A stretch of 64,000 nucleotides of DNA from Desulfoscipio gibsoniae DSM 7213. GTDB taxonomy: Bacteria; Bacillota; Desulfotomaculia; Desulfotomaculales; Desulfallaceae. The notes beneath the pieces were generated by a model. That model was not told the origin of the DNA, did no database searches, and was given only the letters and a program-made list of their open reading frames with translations. Each line of letters begins with the position of its first letter. Position 1 is the first letter of the stretch. Where the stretch lies: NCBI RefSeq assembly GCF_000233715.2, contig NC_021184.1, positions 2,690,001 to 2,754,000 of the forward strand, given 5' to 3'. This document shows positions 43,853 to 54,900 of this stretch, in pieces. The position numbers were made by a program, and so were the translations under genes.

Positions 43853-46013
43853 GATTGACGCTGTATACGTCCTGGACGCGGCTGAACCGGTTGATGATGT
43901 AATCCAGCTGGTCCATGTTTCTCATCTCCAGTATCATCTCCACCACCCCGGTATTGTCCTTACGCCCCCGGGCGGTTACCCAGTTGGCGCTCATTTTCAA
44001 CTCCATCAGCACCGACATAATATCGCTGAGCAGCCCGGCCCGGTCCGCGCCCACGATTTCCAAGCGCACCTGGAAGGGGGAGTGAAAATCTTTGTCCCAG
44101 GCCACTTCCACCAGGCGGTCGGGTTCATTAAGCAGTGACTCGACATTGGAACAATCTTCCCTGTGAATGGAAACCCCCCTGCCGCGGGTAATATAGCCCA
44201 CAATATCATCACCGGGCACCGGATTGCAGCAGTGGGCCAGCCTGATCAAAAGGTTATCCACACCCCGCACCCGGATGCCCTGGGTGGGCTTGCCCCAGGA
44301 GGGCAGGGGGCGGGATTCCGATTGCTGCAGCAGCACCCTGATTCCCTCGCTGACCAGGGCCTGTTTGCCTTCTCGAACCACTTCCTCCCGCAGCTTATTT
44401 ACGAGGCTGGAAGCAGAGACAGTACCATCGCCCACAGCAGCGTAGACATCGTCCAAACTGATTAAATTCATTTTTTGGCCATATTCAGTAAGCTTATCGC
44501 TTTTTATGGCATCGGGCTCGAGGCCGTGTTTTTTAATTTCCCTCTCCAGCAGTTCCCGGCCTCTATTTATATTGTCTTCCCGCTGTTCCTTTTTAAACCA
44601 TTGCCTGATCTTTGTTTTAGCCTGGGATGTTTTGACTATTTTCAACCAATCACGGCTGGGACCGTGGCTTTGCTTGGAAGTCAGCACCTCCACCCGGTCA
44701 CCATTCTTCAGGGTATAATCCAGGGGAACTATTTTGTTGTTCACCTTGGCCCCCACGCAATTGTGTCCCACCTGGGTATGCACTCGGTAGGCAAAGTCCA
44801 GCGGCGTAGAGCCGGCGGGAAATTCCATCACATCGCCTTTGGGGGTAAATACAAACACCACATCGGCAAAAAGATCTATTTTCAAGCTTTCCATGAATTC
44901 ACGGGCATCTTTGAGATCCTTTTGCCAGTCCAGAATCTGCCGCAACCAGCTAAGTTTGCGGTCAAAATCACCGTCCTTGCCCCCGCCTTCCTTGTAACGC
45001 CAGTGGGCGGCAATGCCATACTCCGAAGTACGGTGCATCTCCCAGGTTCTGATTTGTATTTCCAGGGGGTCGCCCTGGGGACTAACCACAGTGGTATGAA
45101 GTGACTGGTACATGTTGGATTTGGGCATGGCTATATAATCCTTAAACCGGCCGGGGATAGGCACCCATAAGGTATGCACGGTACCCAAAACGGCATAACA
45201 ATCCCGCACCGAATCCACCAGCACCCTGACCGCCATCACATCGTAAATCTGGTTAAACTCCAGCTGCTGCTTTTGCATTTTCATATAGATACTGTAAAGG
45301 TTTTTGGGCCGACCCTGTATTTCCGCGTTTATTTTTACTTCCATCATTTTTTTGTGCAGAACGGATATAATGGAACGTATATACTCCTCCCGTTTTTCAC
45401 GGGTGCGGGCGACCAGATCAGCCAGCTCATAATATTTTTCCGGGTTGCTGAAGCGCAGGGCCAGGTCTTCCAGCTCCCACTTCAACCTGTAAATACCCAG
45501 GCGGTGAGCCAAAGGTGCAAATATCTCCAACGTCTCCAGCGCTATTTCCCGCTGCTTGTGTTCCAGGTGGTATTGCAGCGTACGCATGTTATGCAGCCGG
45601 TCGGCCAGTTTTATCAGCACCACCCGGATATCCCGCGCCATGGCCAGAAACATTTTACGCAGGTTTTCCACCTGACGCTCTTCCTTGGAGCGATATTCCA
45701 GGCGGCTTAACTTGGTTACCCCGTCCACCAGCTGGGCTACTTCCCGGCCAAAGTACTTCTCTATATCCTCCAGGGTGGTGCCGGTATCTTCCACCGTATC
45801 ATGCAGCAGGCCGGCTACCAATGTATCCATATCCATTTCCAGGTCGGTCAAAATGGTGGTAATAGCTACCGGGTGAGTGATATACGGCTCCCCGGAATTG
45901 CGCTTTTGCCCGGCATGTGCCTCGTTCGCAAAAGCAAAGGCCCGCTTGAGAAGCTGCAGGTCAGCATCGGGATTGTATAAAATTACTTTTTGAATTATAT
46001 CTTCCAGAGACAT
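43836..46013 (-). CDS. rel: Bifunctional (p)ppGpp synthase/hydrolase (Rel/RSH)
   Basis: 725 residues: HD hydrolase domain (HxxxHD with HDTVEDTGTTLEDI near 68-81), synthetase domain (about 235-350), TGS (about 395-455), zinc-finger/helical part with LAHCCNPVPGDDIVGYITRG and C-terminal ACT. Controls the stringent response at the ribosome. Lies 3 bp after recJ, thus co-transcribed. Its last residues RRGQA come from a dispersed-repeat copy. Confidence 0.95.
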   Translation of the reverse strand: MSLEDIIQKVILYNPDADLQLLKRAFAFANEAHAGQKRNSGEPYITHPVAITTILTDLEMDMDTLVAGLLHDTVEDTGTTLEDIEKYFGREVAQLVDGVTKLSRLEYRSKEERQVENLRKMFLAMARDIRVVLIKLADRLHNMRTLQYHLEHKQREIALETLEIFAPLAHRLGIYRLKWELEDLALRFSNPEKYYELADLVARTREKREEYIRSIISVLHKKMMEVKINAEIQGRPKNLYSIYMKMQKQQLEFNQIYDVMAVRVLVDSVRDCYAVLGTVHTLWVPIPGRFKDYIAMPKSNMYQSLHTTVVSPQGDPLEIQIRTWEMHRTSEYGIAAHWRYKEGGGKDGDFDRKLSWLRQILDWQKDLKDAREFMESLKIDLFADVVFVFTPKGDVMEFPAGSTPLDFAYRVHTQVGHNCVGAKVNNKIVPLDYTLKNGDRVEVLTSKQSHGPSRDWLKIVKTSQAKTKIRQWFKKEQREDNINRGRELLEREIKKHGLEPDAIKSDKLTEYGQKMNLISLDDVYAAVGDGTVSASSLVNKLREEVVREGKQALVSEGIRVLLQQSESRPLPSWGKPTQGIRVRGVDNLLIRLAHCCNPVPGDDIVGYITRGRGVSIHREDCSNVESLLNEPDRLVEVAWDKDFHSPFQVRLEIVGADRAGLLSDIMSVLMELKMSANWVTARGRKDNTGVVEMILEMRNMDQLDYIINRFSRVQDVYSVNRRGQA

Positions 46014-46016
46014 AAC

Positions 46017-48767
46017 TTACGCCCCATTTGTTTTTACGTTAAGGTTTATCCAGTTAAGCACGTTTGATTTTATATTATGAGCCCAGTTAAAGGTAGTTGA
46101 CGCAGTCAAATCCATTTTTTTACCTTTAAAAGGCAATATTTTATACTCTAGCATATCCTCTTGCCAGTAAAATTGCAATAAATTCAGATCGGCAAATACC
46201 GCCACAGCCACAATTAATGATATGCACGAATGCATATTGTAGCCCGCCCCGGCCATCCGCTCCAGCAACATGGCTTTATTACACGTTCCTGAACCACCGG
46301 GGGCCAAAGAATGCAGCAGAGCATAATAATGGGCCAATACATCCCTTTCAGGTGCCAATTCTTCCAGGTGTCCGCGATTTTCCTCCCAGTCCTCATCGTC
46401 ATAAAGAAACTCCACACTGGCCGATGCCCGTGCGCCGTATAATGCTTTAAGCCGCTGCCAGTCAGCCTCCGTGACCGGAGGGCGCACCAGCAAAACTCTG
46501 TCCAAGGGGACTTTTACCGCCCCCTCCCCGAGACAGGCCGGTGTAATTACGGCCAATTTGATAATTTTATTATTTATTTGAGTGAACTGGTTATTTATAT
46601 AATCCCGTGTCATAAAACCGTGCAAATAGGTTGAGGAACCGGCAAATTGAGCGTTGCGGTCCTTGATATATTGATACAGCTGCAGCGCGTGATAAGCACA
46701 GTTGTCTACCAGCAGTATACAGCCATCAGATGGGCTCAGGCCGGCCAGTCTTTTTTTCCTCACGGCGCCCGGCGGTATTGGATATTGATTCAATGGGTGT
46801 GCATAAGCACCCTGGTCACCGGCCATGGAAATATGTACTGCCGCATCATTGGGCACGCCGGCCATGTATTCTTCCAGCCACTGTTCCGCAGTACCTGACA
46901 ATAAAGTATGCATTTCAGGTGGCAGCGGGTAACCCCGGCTGCTTAAAAATTGCCGCAGCAGACCGGCAATGGATTCAGGAACCCCCAAAAGGTCGCCGGC
47001 ATAGCACAAGCTATCCCCCCGTAATTGATCATCCCGCTGCCCAACGGTTTCCATAAAAGGTTCCAAATGTACATCTTGCACTTTGACCTGTAGTGTTTGG
47101 CGACCCTGCCAGGTATTAACGGCAGGCGTAAAAGCAACACTGATTTCCCTTGCGGCGGCCATTTCCTCGGCAAAACGGCCCAGGTTGAATCCGATACCAT
47201 CCATGGAGACGCTACGGTCACTGAGCAGCATTTTAAGATGGGCGTTATTTTTACCGACCCCACGGCAGTTAACCAACCTGGCCTGCCGTAGGGCGAATAC
47301 CGGCCCCGGATTGCCGTGCCCGTAAGGAGCCAGCTGTTCTACTTCGTTAATCAGTTGATAAGTAATATCCTGCAGCGAAACCAGGGCATCGAGTTCCATA
47401 ACCGGCTCAGTATCTGCAGCACATAAATGGGCGGCGGCATAATCATTAATTTTTTCCCTGAGAGCGTCTATTTGTTCCACCGGCAGTGAAAAGCCTGCTG
47501 CCATGGCGTGCCCCCCGTAACCGGCCAGGCAATCGGTGCAATATTCCAGGGCGTTATACAAGTGAAAGCCCCTGATGCTCCGGGCCGAGCCTTTGCCCCC
47601 CCGCTCATTGTCACAGGCAATCAACAGCACGGGCTTATAAAAGCGATCCACCAGCCGTGAGGCCACTATGCCAATAACGCCCGGATGCCAGCTTTCAGAC
47701 GCCAGCACCAGCACATCCCGGGCAGCCAGCTCAGGATCCGCCTCCAGCATACCCAGCGCATCTGATAAGGTTTTCGCCTCCAGGCTCTGACGTTCCTGAT
47801 TGGCTTCGTTTAATAAAAGAGCCATTTCCAAAGCGGCGTTGTAGTCATCACTCAGTAACATTTCCACGGCCAAACCTGCATCGTCCAGGCGTCCTGCAGC
47901 ATTGATGCGGGGTGCCAAAATAAATCCCACTTCCCAGGCTGTTATGGTATTTTCTTTAATGCCGGATGCCTGGTAGAGGGCCCTCAGGCCCGGCCTTGCG
48001 GAATTGCCCAAATGAGGCAGCCCGTGCCTGACCAGTATTCGGTTTTCACCCCGCAGCGGCACAATATCCGCAATAGTGCCCAAACAAACCAGGTCCAGGT
48101 ATTCCTCCCAGGCAAAAGGATTGCCCCTGCCGGCCAGCAGCGCCTGCACCAGTTTAAAGGCCACTCCCACCCCGGCCAGGTCGCTAAAGGGATAACGGCA
48201 GTCTTTACGCTTGGGATTGATCACCGCGGCGGCCCGGGGCAGTTGGGGAGGCGGCTCATGGTGATCGGTAATAATAACAGCAGGCCCGCCACTATTGTTA
48301 GCCTCGTCTATTTCAGCTGCCGCACTGATGCCGCAATCTACGGTGAGCACAAGATCCACACCGGATTCCCGGGCCATTTGCAGCACCGGCGTATGCAACC
48401 CGTATCCTTCGTCAAGCCGGTGCGGTATGTAATAATCAACGTCACCACCCAGGCGGCGTAAAGCATGCACCAGCAGAGTGGTTCCGGTAACTCCATCTAC
48501 ATCATAATCACCGTAAACCAAAATTTTATCCCCCCGGTCCAGAGCACCAGAAATAATTTCCACTGCCCGGGGCAAATCGCGCATTAACTCCGGCGGGTAT
48601 AATCTCTTAATTGAAACATTCAGAAATTCCCGGGCTTCCTTGACGGTATATATTCCCCGGTTAATTAAAAGCTGGGCCATCAGCGGGGAAACACCCAGCT
48701 TTTTGGCCAGCATAAATTTCAATACCGGCTCGGCTGCCTTGATTAACCATTTTTTGCGCTTTAGCAT
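46017..48767 (-). CDS. recJ: Single-stranded-DNA-specific exonuclease RecJ, long form
   Basis: 916 residues from the ATG at 48767, which follows GGAGGAACA; the open frame starts 14 codons earlier. DHH phosphoesterase motifs YGDYDVDGVTGT, VDCGIS, ITDHHEP and DHHA1 motif GGHAMAAG are intact. The N-terminal ~570 residues cover the full RecJ core and OB fold; the remaining ~340 residues are a C-terminal extension seen in some Firmicutes, with no recognised motif here. 5'-3' exonuclease in recombination and mismatch repair. Precedes rel by 3 bp. Confidence 0.92.
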   Translation of the reverse strand: MLKRKKWLIKAAEPVLKFMLAKKLGVSPLMAQLLINRGIYTVKEAREFLNVSIKRLYPPELMRDLPRAVEIISGALDRGDKILVYGDYDVDGVTGTTLLVHALRRLGGDVDYYIPHRLDEGYGLHTPVLQMARESGVDLVLTVDCGISAAAEIDEANNSGGPAVIITDHHEPPPQLPRAAAVINPKRKDCRYPFSDLAGVGVAFKLVQALLAGRGNPFAWEEYLDLVCLGTIADIVPLRGENRILVRHGLPHLGNSARPGLRALYQASGIKENTITAWEVGFILAPRINAAGRLDDAGLAVEMLLSDDYNAALEMALLLNEANQERQSLEAKTLSDALGMLEADPELAARDVLVLASESWHPGVIGIVASRLVDRFYKPVLLIACDNERGGKGSARSIRGFHLYNALEYCTDCLAGYGGHAMAAGFSLPVEQIDALREKINDYAAAHLCAADTEPVMELDALVSLQDITYQLINEVEQLAPYGHGNPGPVFALRQARLVNCRGVGKNNAHLKMLLSDRSVSMDGIGFNLGRFAEEMAAAREISVAFTPAVNTWQGRQTLQVKVQDVHLEPFMETVGQRDDQLRGDSLCYAGDLLGVPESIAGLLRQFLSSRGYPLPPEMHTLLSGTAEQWLEEYMAGVPNDAAVHISMAGDQGAYAHPLNQYPIPPGAVRKKRLAGLSPSDGCILLVDNCAYHALQLYQYIKDRNAQFAGSSTYLHGFMTRDYINNQFTQINNKIIKLAVITPACLGEGAVKVPLDRVLLVRPPVTEADWQRLKALYGARASASVEFLYDDEDWEENRGHLEELAPERDVLAHYYALLHSLAPGGSGTCNKAMLLERMAGAGYNMHSCISLIVAVAVFADLNLLQFYWQEDMLEYKILPFKGKKMDLTASTTFNWAHNIKSNVLNWINLNVKTNGA

Positions 48768-48889
48768 TGTTCCTCCGTCATAAAACCAGTTACCATCAAT
48801 TATAATCAAGAGCCAATTTTATGGCAACAAATGCCTCTTAAGTTAAATAAATAAGCTGCCGTTGCAATGCCCGAATAATTTTGTCCAAC

Positions 48890-50221
48890 TTATATTAGCA
48901 GGTCCACCGGGTGTACCACCGCGATGCCGGCGTTACTGGCCTGCAGCAGCCGCGCCAACTGCAGGCGGCAGGATGGACATCCCGTAGCGACTACCCGGGC
49001 ACCGGTAGCCAGAATACTTTTTATTTTATGTTCGCCGATGCGGGCCGCCAGCTCCTGGTGCTCAAGCTGAAAAGAGCCCGATGCCCCGCAGCACCGGTCC
49101 GGTTGGCTCATTTCCGTAAATTCCATGCCCGGAATACCGCGCAACAGTGTCCTGGGCTCCTCCCGCACCTGCATGTACCTGGCCAGGTGGCACGGGTCGT
49201 GATATGTGACAGACACCGAGGCATGGCCCGGCACTACAGGCGTATTTTGCACTGTGCCGGCTATGTCATTTTGGAGGGTGGCAGCCCGGGCATTTGCGCT
49301 ATTTAACTGCTCTGCCCCGGTACCCCATTGAGCCAGGAACTGGCAGATATCCATAACTTTAAAGGGCAAGTCCTCACCCAACAGTTCGGGATACTTACTA
49401 TACAAGGCCGAGCCACAGGTGGCACAGTCCGTGATGACCACATCCACCCCGGCGGCACTGAAAGCAGCTACGTTCATCCGGGCCAGGGCTAACGCATTCA
49501 CTTTGTCGCCCGCAGTTAACGCGGGCATACCACAGCAATATTGTTCCGGAATAACTACCTGGGCTCCGGCCCGGGTTAATATATTGGCTACATTCTTTCC
49601 AGTTTCAGTATAAATGTACTGGCTTAAACACCCGGTAAAATAGCCGGCTTTAACTCTAACCCGGCCCGGCGGATTGATCACAGCGGGCAGCTGACTGCGT
49701 AGCGGCTTGTCGGCCATTACGGGCAGCAGTTGCTCCCTGTCTTTTAACGGACCGGGCAGTAAGCCGGTTTTTCTCACCAAACTCTGGAGCCCCCAACGCT
49801 GATAGATGTGTAACATACCGGCGGCCCAGGTCAGCCGGCCATTGTTTTTCAACAAATGTTGAAAAACATTTCTTTTAATAAACGGCAGACCCCGGCTGTC
49901 GACCAGTTTGTTTCTGGCCCGAAGTACTATTTCCCCGGTGTTTACACCATTGGGACAGTTTTCGGTGCACCGGCCGCACAGCAGGCAAAAGGATATCAAT
50001 TCCCGGTACTTTTCCGTTGCCTCCAAAGTGCCGTTTAACAGGGCCTTATATAGCTGCACCTTGCCCCGGGCGACATATGGCTCGGCACGCAGTTCTTCAA
50101 AAACAGGACAGACAGAACGACACTTGCCACACCGGCTGCAGCGGGTTACCAGTTCAGCATCTAAAACCGTGGTACAGGCTAATTTTATGTTAACTGACTT
50201 ATTATGATTTTTTGAGCACAT
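48890..50221 (-). CDS. Glycolate/lactate oxidase iron-sulfur subunit (GlcF-like)
   Basis: 443 residues. Two N-terminal 4Fe-4S motifs, CSRCGKCRSVCP and CLLCGRCTENCP (about 31-90), then two CCG domains with GCLSQY...CCGMP and CHLARY...CCGASGSFQLEHQELAARIG. Passes electrons from the flavoprotein partner GlcD encoded upstream. Substrate (glycolate, D-lactate or another 2-hydroxy acid) is not fixed by sequence. Confidence 0.9.
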   Translation of the reverse strand: MCSKNHNKSVNIKLACTTVLDAELVTRCSRCGKCRSVCPVFEELRAEPYVARGKVQLYKALLNGTLEATEKYRELISFCLLCGRCTENCPNGVNTGEIVLRARNKLVDSRGLPFIKRNVFQHLLKNNGRLTWAAGMLHIYQRWGLQSLVRKTGLLPGPLKDREQLLPVMADKPLRSQLPAVINPPGRVRVKAGYFTGCLSQYIYTETGKNVANILTRAGAQVVIPEQYCCGMPALTAGDKVNALALARMNVAAFSAAGVDVVITDCATCGSALYSKYPELLGEDLPFKVMDICQFLAQWGTGAEQLNSANARAATLQNDIAGTVQNTPVVPGHASVSVTYHDPCHLARYMQVREEPRTLLRGIPGMEFTEMSQPDRCCGASGSFQLEHQELAARIGEHKIKSILATGARVVATGCPSCRLQLARLLQASNAGIAVVHPVDLLI

Positions 50222-50280
50222 TTGATATCAACTGCCTTGCTGGTTAGTTAGGTTATTCAAAGTCTTGCATCGCTTAGATA

Positions 50281-50337
50281 GGTGCCAGGTGTTGAAAGTT
50301 GAAAATCAAAGATTTTCAACTTTCAACACCTGGCACC
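50281..50337. repeat. Perfect 27-bp hairpin made of two opposed dispersed-repeat copies
   Basis: GGTGCCAGGTGTTGAAAGTT GAAAATC and its exact complement separated by AAA. The arms match the GGTGCCGGGTGTTGAAAG end of the dispersed element. It lies in the glcD-glcF spacer, so it would be transcribed as a very stable hairpin. The following TTGGCACCAAAGCC is another fragment. Confidence 0.88.
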
Positions 50338-50440
50338 AAAGCCTTGGCACCAAAGCCTACCTTTTGAGACACTTAATTGATTGTTATACCGCAGGTGGTT
50401 ATTAAGGTGTTTGGACACTTTGCATACTGTTGGCTGCCGC

Positions 50441-51811
50441 CTACTCGGAGAAAATCTTTCCCGGGTTTAAAATATTATTGGGATCCAGACTTTTTTTGAT
50501 CCTGCGCATGTAAGCCAAGCCCTGGGTGCCGAATTCCGCCTGCATATAGGGGGTTTTCATGGTACCAATGCCATGCTCTCCGCTCAGTGTGCCGCCCAGT
50601 TCCAGGGCCGCCTGGAAAATTTCCCCCACAGCTTGTTCCACCCGGGCCATTTCCCCGGCGTCGCGCTCATCGGCAATAATATTGGGATGCAGGTTGCCGT
50701 CCCCGGCATGCCCGAATATAACCAAATTCAGGTCATACTTTTCCCTGATTTGCTGCAGCCGTCTGATCATTGCCGGCACTTGCGCCCTGGGCACGGTGGC
50801 ATCCTCGGAAATTTTAGTGGGCTTAAGTTTGACCAGGGCCGGGGACACGGCCCGCCTGGCCTGCCACAGCCGGTTCCGCTCCTCCGGCGTGCTTGCCGTT
50901 TCCACGCTGCGGGCCCGGTGCTGCAGGCAGGCCTCGGCCACTGCATTCACTTCCTCTTCGACAGCGGCGGGGCAGCCATCCACTTCGATCAACAGCACTG
51001 CATCGGCGTCCCGGGGCAGCCGGGCACCGGCATGCTCGACCACGCATTTAATGGCCTCTGCATCCATTATTTCCATAGTAGCGGGAATTACCCCGCTTTT
51101 GAATACGGCCAATATGGCGTCGCTGGCCTGCAGCAAGTCATCAAATACAGCCAGTACTGTTTTAATAGTCCCGGGCAGTGGAATTAACCGCAGCAGCGCT
51201 TTGGTGACGATACCCAGAGTACCCTCCGAGCCAACCATCAACCTGGTTAAATCATAGCCGGTTACGTTTTTAATGGTTTTCCCCCCGGTTTTAATTAAAT
51301 CCCCGGTGGGCGTAACCAGTTCCAAACCCAGCACATAATCCCGGGTAACCCCGTATTTGACCCCGCGGGGCCCACCGGCGCACTCGGCAATATTGCCCCC
51401 GATGGTGCAAACGTCCAAACTGGCGGGGTCCGGCGGATAAAACAGTTCTTGTTCGGCCACCGCCGCATGCAGCCGCCCGGTAACCACACCCGGTTCCACC
51501 ACCGCCACCTGGTTACCTGCATCGATTTCCAGTATACTGTCCATACCGGTCAGCACCATAGCAATACCTCCGTGGACAGGCAGTGAGCCTCCGCTCAAGC
51601 CCGTGCCCGCCCCGCGGGGAAATACGGGGGTATTGCTGTCGTTGGCCAGCTTTAAAATTTGGGCTATCTGCTCCGCATTTTGCGGTTTTACCACCACATC
51701 AGGCATATGAAAATGAAAGGTACCATCATAGGCATAGCAAACCCTTTCCTCCCGGGAACTAAAAACATTATGTTCACCAACAATTCTGCCCAACCGCGTT
51801 ACTAGTGCCAT
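50441..51811 (-). CDS. FAD-binding 2-hydroxyacid oxidase/dehydrogenase (GlcD-like)
   Basis: 456 residues. VAO-type FAD domain with PVFPRGAGTGLSGGSLPVHGG, and the C-terminal FAD-oxidase domain ending GDGNLHPNIIADERD...GTLSGEHGIGTMK. Oxidises glycolate or D-lactate with the GlcF Fe-S subunit. The ATG at 51811 has GGGGAGGCG at suitable spacing; the frame is open 22 codons further upstream without such a site. First gene of the glcD-glcF pair, separated from it by the 27-bp hairpin. Confidence 0.92.
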   Translation of the reverse strand: MALVTRLGRIVGEHNVFSSREERVCYAYDGTFHFHMPDVVVKPQNAEQIAQILKLANDSNTPVFPRGAGTGLSGGSLPVHGGIAMVLTGMDSILEIDAGNQVAVVEPGVVTGRLHAAVAEQELFYPPDPASLDVCTIGGNIAECAGGPRGVKYGVTRDYVLGLELVTPTGDLIKTGGKTIKNVTGYDLTRLMVGSEGTLGIVTKALLRLIPLPGTIKTVLAVFDDLLQASDAILAVFKSGVIPATMEIMDAEAIKCVVEHAGARLPRDADAVLLIEVDGCPAAVEEEVNAVAEACLQHRARSVETASTPEERNRLWQARRAVSPALVKLKPTKISEDATVPRAQVPAMIRRLQQIREKYDLNLVIFGHAGDGNLHPNIIADERDAGEMARVEQAVGEIFQAALELGGTLSGEHGIGTMKTPYMQAEFGTQGLAYMRRIKKSLDPNNILNPGKIFSE

Positions 51812-51945
51812 ATAATTATTCGCCTCCCCGGGGCCAAGAGCTACCCCATCTGTTACAAATTGTTGATTATAAACCACGCTTCAATGAAAAGCTGTCATCT
51901 AACACCTATGATCATTTTAATTACAACCCAGCCATGAAATGCATC

Positions 51946-54900
51946 TTACGGCAGTTTAAAGCACGCCGAGCTGCCTTTTTTAGTAGACTGTATTTCCAGC
52001 CGGGCGTCAATAATTTCTTTAAGCTCGGGCACGTGGGAGATAATACCCACCAGGCGCCCGCCCTTTTGCAGGTCCATCAAGGCCCGCATGGCCAAATCCA
52101 GAGATTCGGGATCCAGGGTGCCGAATCCTTCATCCACAAATATGGTATCCAAGTGCAGGCCACCGGCATAGGACTGCACCACATCGGCCAATCCCAGGGC
52201 CAGGGACAGTGAGGCCAGGAAGGTTTCACCGCCGGACAGAGTAGCCACCCCCCTGGCCACGCCGGTATAAGTATCAAAAACTTCCAACTCCAACCCCCCC
52301 GCGGCATTACTGCGAGCCCGTTCCAGGGTGCGCTGCAGGTGATAGCGCCCGCGGCTCATCAGCTTGAGGCGCTGGGTAGCGGCTACAGTAACATCGTCCA
52401 GCAGCGCTCCCAACACAAAGCGCTGAAAAGTTAATCCATATTTATTTTTACCATTGGCCACTTCAGAAAGGTGTCCCCATAACGAATACTGTTTTTCCAA
52501 TCCATCAATTTCATTATACACACCGGCAATTGTTTTCAGCCAGTTATGTTCCTGTTTAATCAGTGAACGCAATTGGGTTTCCTGCTGCAGCGCATCATCT
52601 CGATTTTGTTCAGCCGCTTTCAAAATAACGGCCATTTTTTCCAAATCAGGCTCAGCTAAACCCGCAGCCCGCTGAAAAGCCCGGTCCCGTCGTTCCCGGG
52701 CGGCACCCAGGTTGGCATCAAATTCCTGAATTAATTTTTCCAGCCTTTGCATTTGCTCCGGTGTTCGCTTGGCCTGCGCATATTCCGTGGCATTGGCAAA
52801 GCCGGCTGTTTTTAGTCGTGCGTTAAAAAGATTCGCTGCCTCCGCGGCCCGGGTCTTGGTCATTTGCCAGGTATTTTGGGCCTCAGTTACCGCGGTATCA
52901 GCCTTGACTAATTCTTGACTTGCCGCCTCCGCAGCTTTCCTGGCTTGTTCCAGGCCGGCCGACAGCCTTTCCCGCCTGCTTATCGCCGCTTGCCGGGCTT
53001 TATTTAGCGCATGTAAATCGCGCAGCTCCCCGGGTATGTCGGATTCCCGCTCCCGCACCACCGTTTGGGCGGACTTGAGGGCCGCTCCGGCATCCCGCAG
53101 CTCCTTTTCCAGCGTTTCCAGTTTACCCCGGGCGGTTTTCTCCCCGGCCCTCAGCGTCTCCAGTTCCCTGGCCAGGGCTGCCGCCGTTGCTTCAGCCTGC
53201 AATGCACGGTTCCACATTTGTTTAGCTTCCACAGCGGCGGTCTCAAGTGCGGCCGGCTCAGCAACAGCCCACTTGCCCAGCTCGTTTTCCAGATCCAGAA
53301 CCCTGCTTTCCAAAGCCGCTTGTTCAGTAACTAAAAGGTTGGCTTTATTTTTTACTTGATCACGATAACCCTCCAGGTTATTTAATTGCTGCTGCCGTGC
53401 CTTGACTTCTTCTTCAGTTGGTACGTGTTTGGTGCTCCTGGCTGGTGAGGGGTGTTCAAGGGAGCCGCACACGGGACAGGGAGTGCCTGCGATTAATCCC
53501 CCCGCCAGTATAGCGGCCTGTCCACTGTGCCATGCTTTTTGAGATACGGAAAGTTCTTCCTTGGCCCTGACATAATTATTTTCCGCCTGTCGGCAGGTTT
53601 GTTCGGCCAAAGCAAGGTTTTTGCGGATAGTGCCCAGTTGTTGGCGCAATGCTTTCAGTTTTTCCCTCTTATTATATAACTGCTCCATTTCCTTGCAGGT
53701 CGCTTCCAGCGCATAAGCCTGGCCGGCCTGTTTAACCGCATTATCGCGCAGTTTAGTTTTTTCTTCAATAGCAGATAGCTGGGCCGTTAAAAAAGCCTTG
53801 GCCCCGGTATAGGTGCTTTCCAATACTTTTGCCTGTTTATATGCCACCATAACATCACTGCGGGCCCGGGTGAGGGAATCCACCTTGCCGGCCAGCTCAG
53901 CCAGCCGGTTGACCTCCCGTACGGCCGCTTCCCGCTCCGGTTCTCTGTCCTTTTCCAGGGTCCAGTTCTGTATAGCCTTTTCCCTGGCCAGCCGGGCCTC
54001 TTTCAATTCAGCATGCCGGGCAGCCAGGTTTTTCTCCGCAGCGACAGATTCACTCCGGCGGGTCCATAACGTATTTTCCGCATCCACCAAACCGGCAGCC
54101 TGGCGGGCACCGGACAGTTCCTGCCGGGCGGCCTCCACACTTTGGATTCGCTGCTCCAGCTCCGCCACCGCGGCCAGGGCATGGTTTTGTTCATCAAGTA
54201 AATCCCGGGCTTTTTGCCCGGCGGCCAACTGTTCCTGCGCTTTCTTAACCGCTGCACGGCTGCAGGCCACCTTTTCCGCCATAGCCTCCAGTTCCAGCAT
54301 ATGGCTTTGCAGCCTCCGGTTCAGCTCGTCCGGGCCCTCTGTACCAGCCTGTTGCAATAGCCATTTCTTCTGCTCCTGGAGGTTTTCCAGCTTTTTTTTG
54401 AGCTCTCCGGCTGATTCTTTGAGGAGCTCTTCCACCAGACGATATAATTCAATGTGGAAGAGAGTCTCTAATATAACCTGGCGTTCTTTGGAATCCGCCA
54501 CCAGTAACTTGCGGAATTCACCCTGGGGCAGCATCACCACCTGTCTGAACTGGCTGCTCTTGAAACCCAATAGATTTTCCACCGCTGCCCGGACTTTTAT
54601 CCACCCGCCGGCCAGCATCGTACCCTCCCGGGCATCATTGGCAGCCCGACCGGTTATTTTCCACAGGGTGGCATCGGCCCGCATGGTTGTGGTTCCAACA
54701 CCATGTTTTTTGGGGCGTTCCTGCTCCGGGTGGCGTTGGACTCGGTAAACCTCAGGCCCGACGGCAAAGTCGAAAGTTACATAGGTAACTGTATTCCAGT
54801 CTGCATGGTCACTGCGCATCTGTTTGCCCTCCCGCCGGGCACCACTGGTATCGCCGTACAGGGCAAAACACATGGCGTCAAGGATAGTGGTTTTTCCCGC

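Noticed and set aside
53813-54748. 311-codon plus-strand frame rich in Ser/Arg/Ala within sbcC
   Set aside because: Mirror of the coiled-coil codons of SbcC; no start signal.
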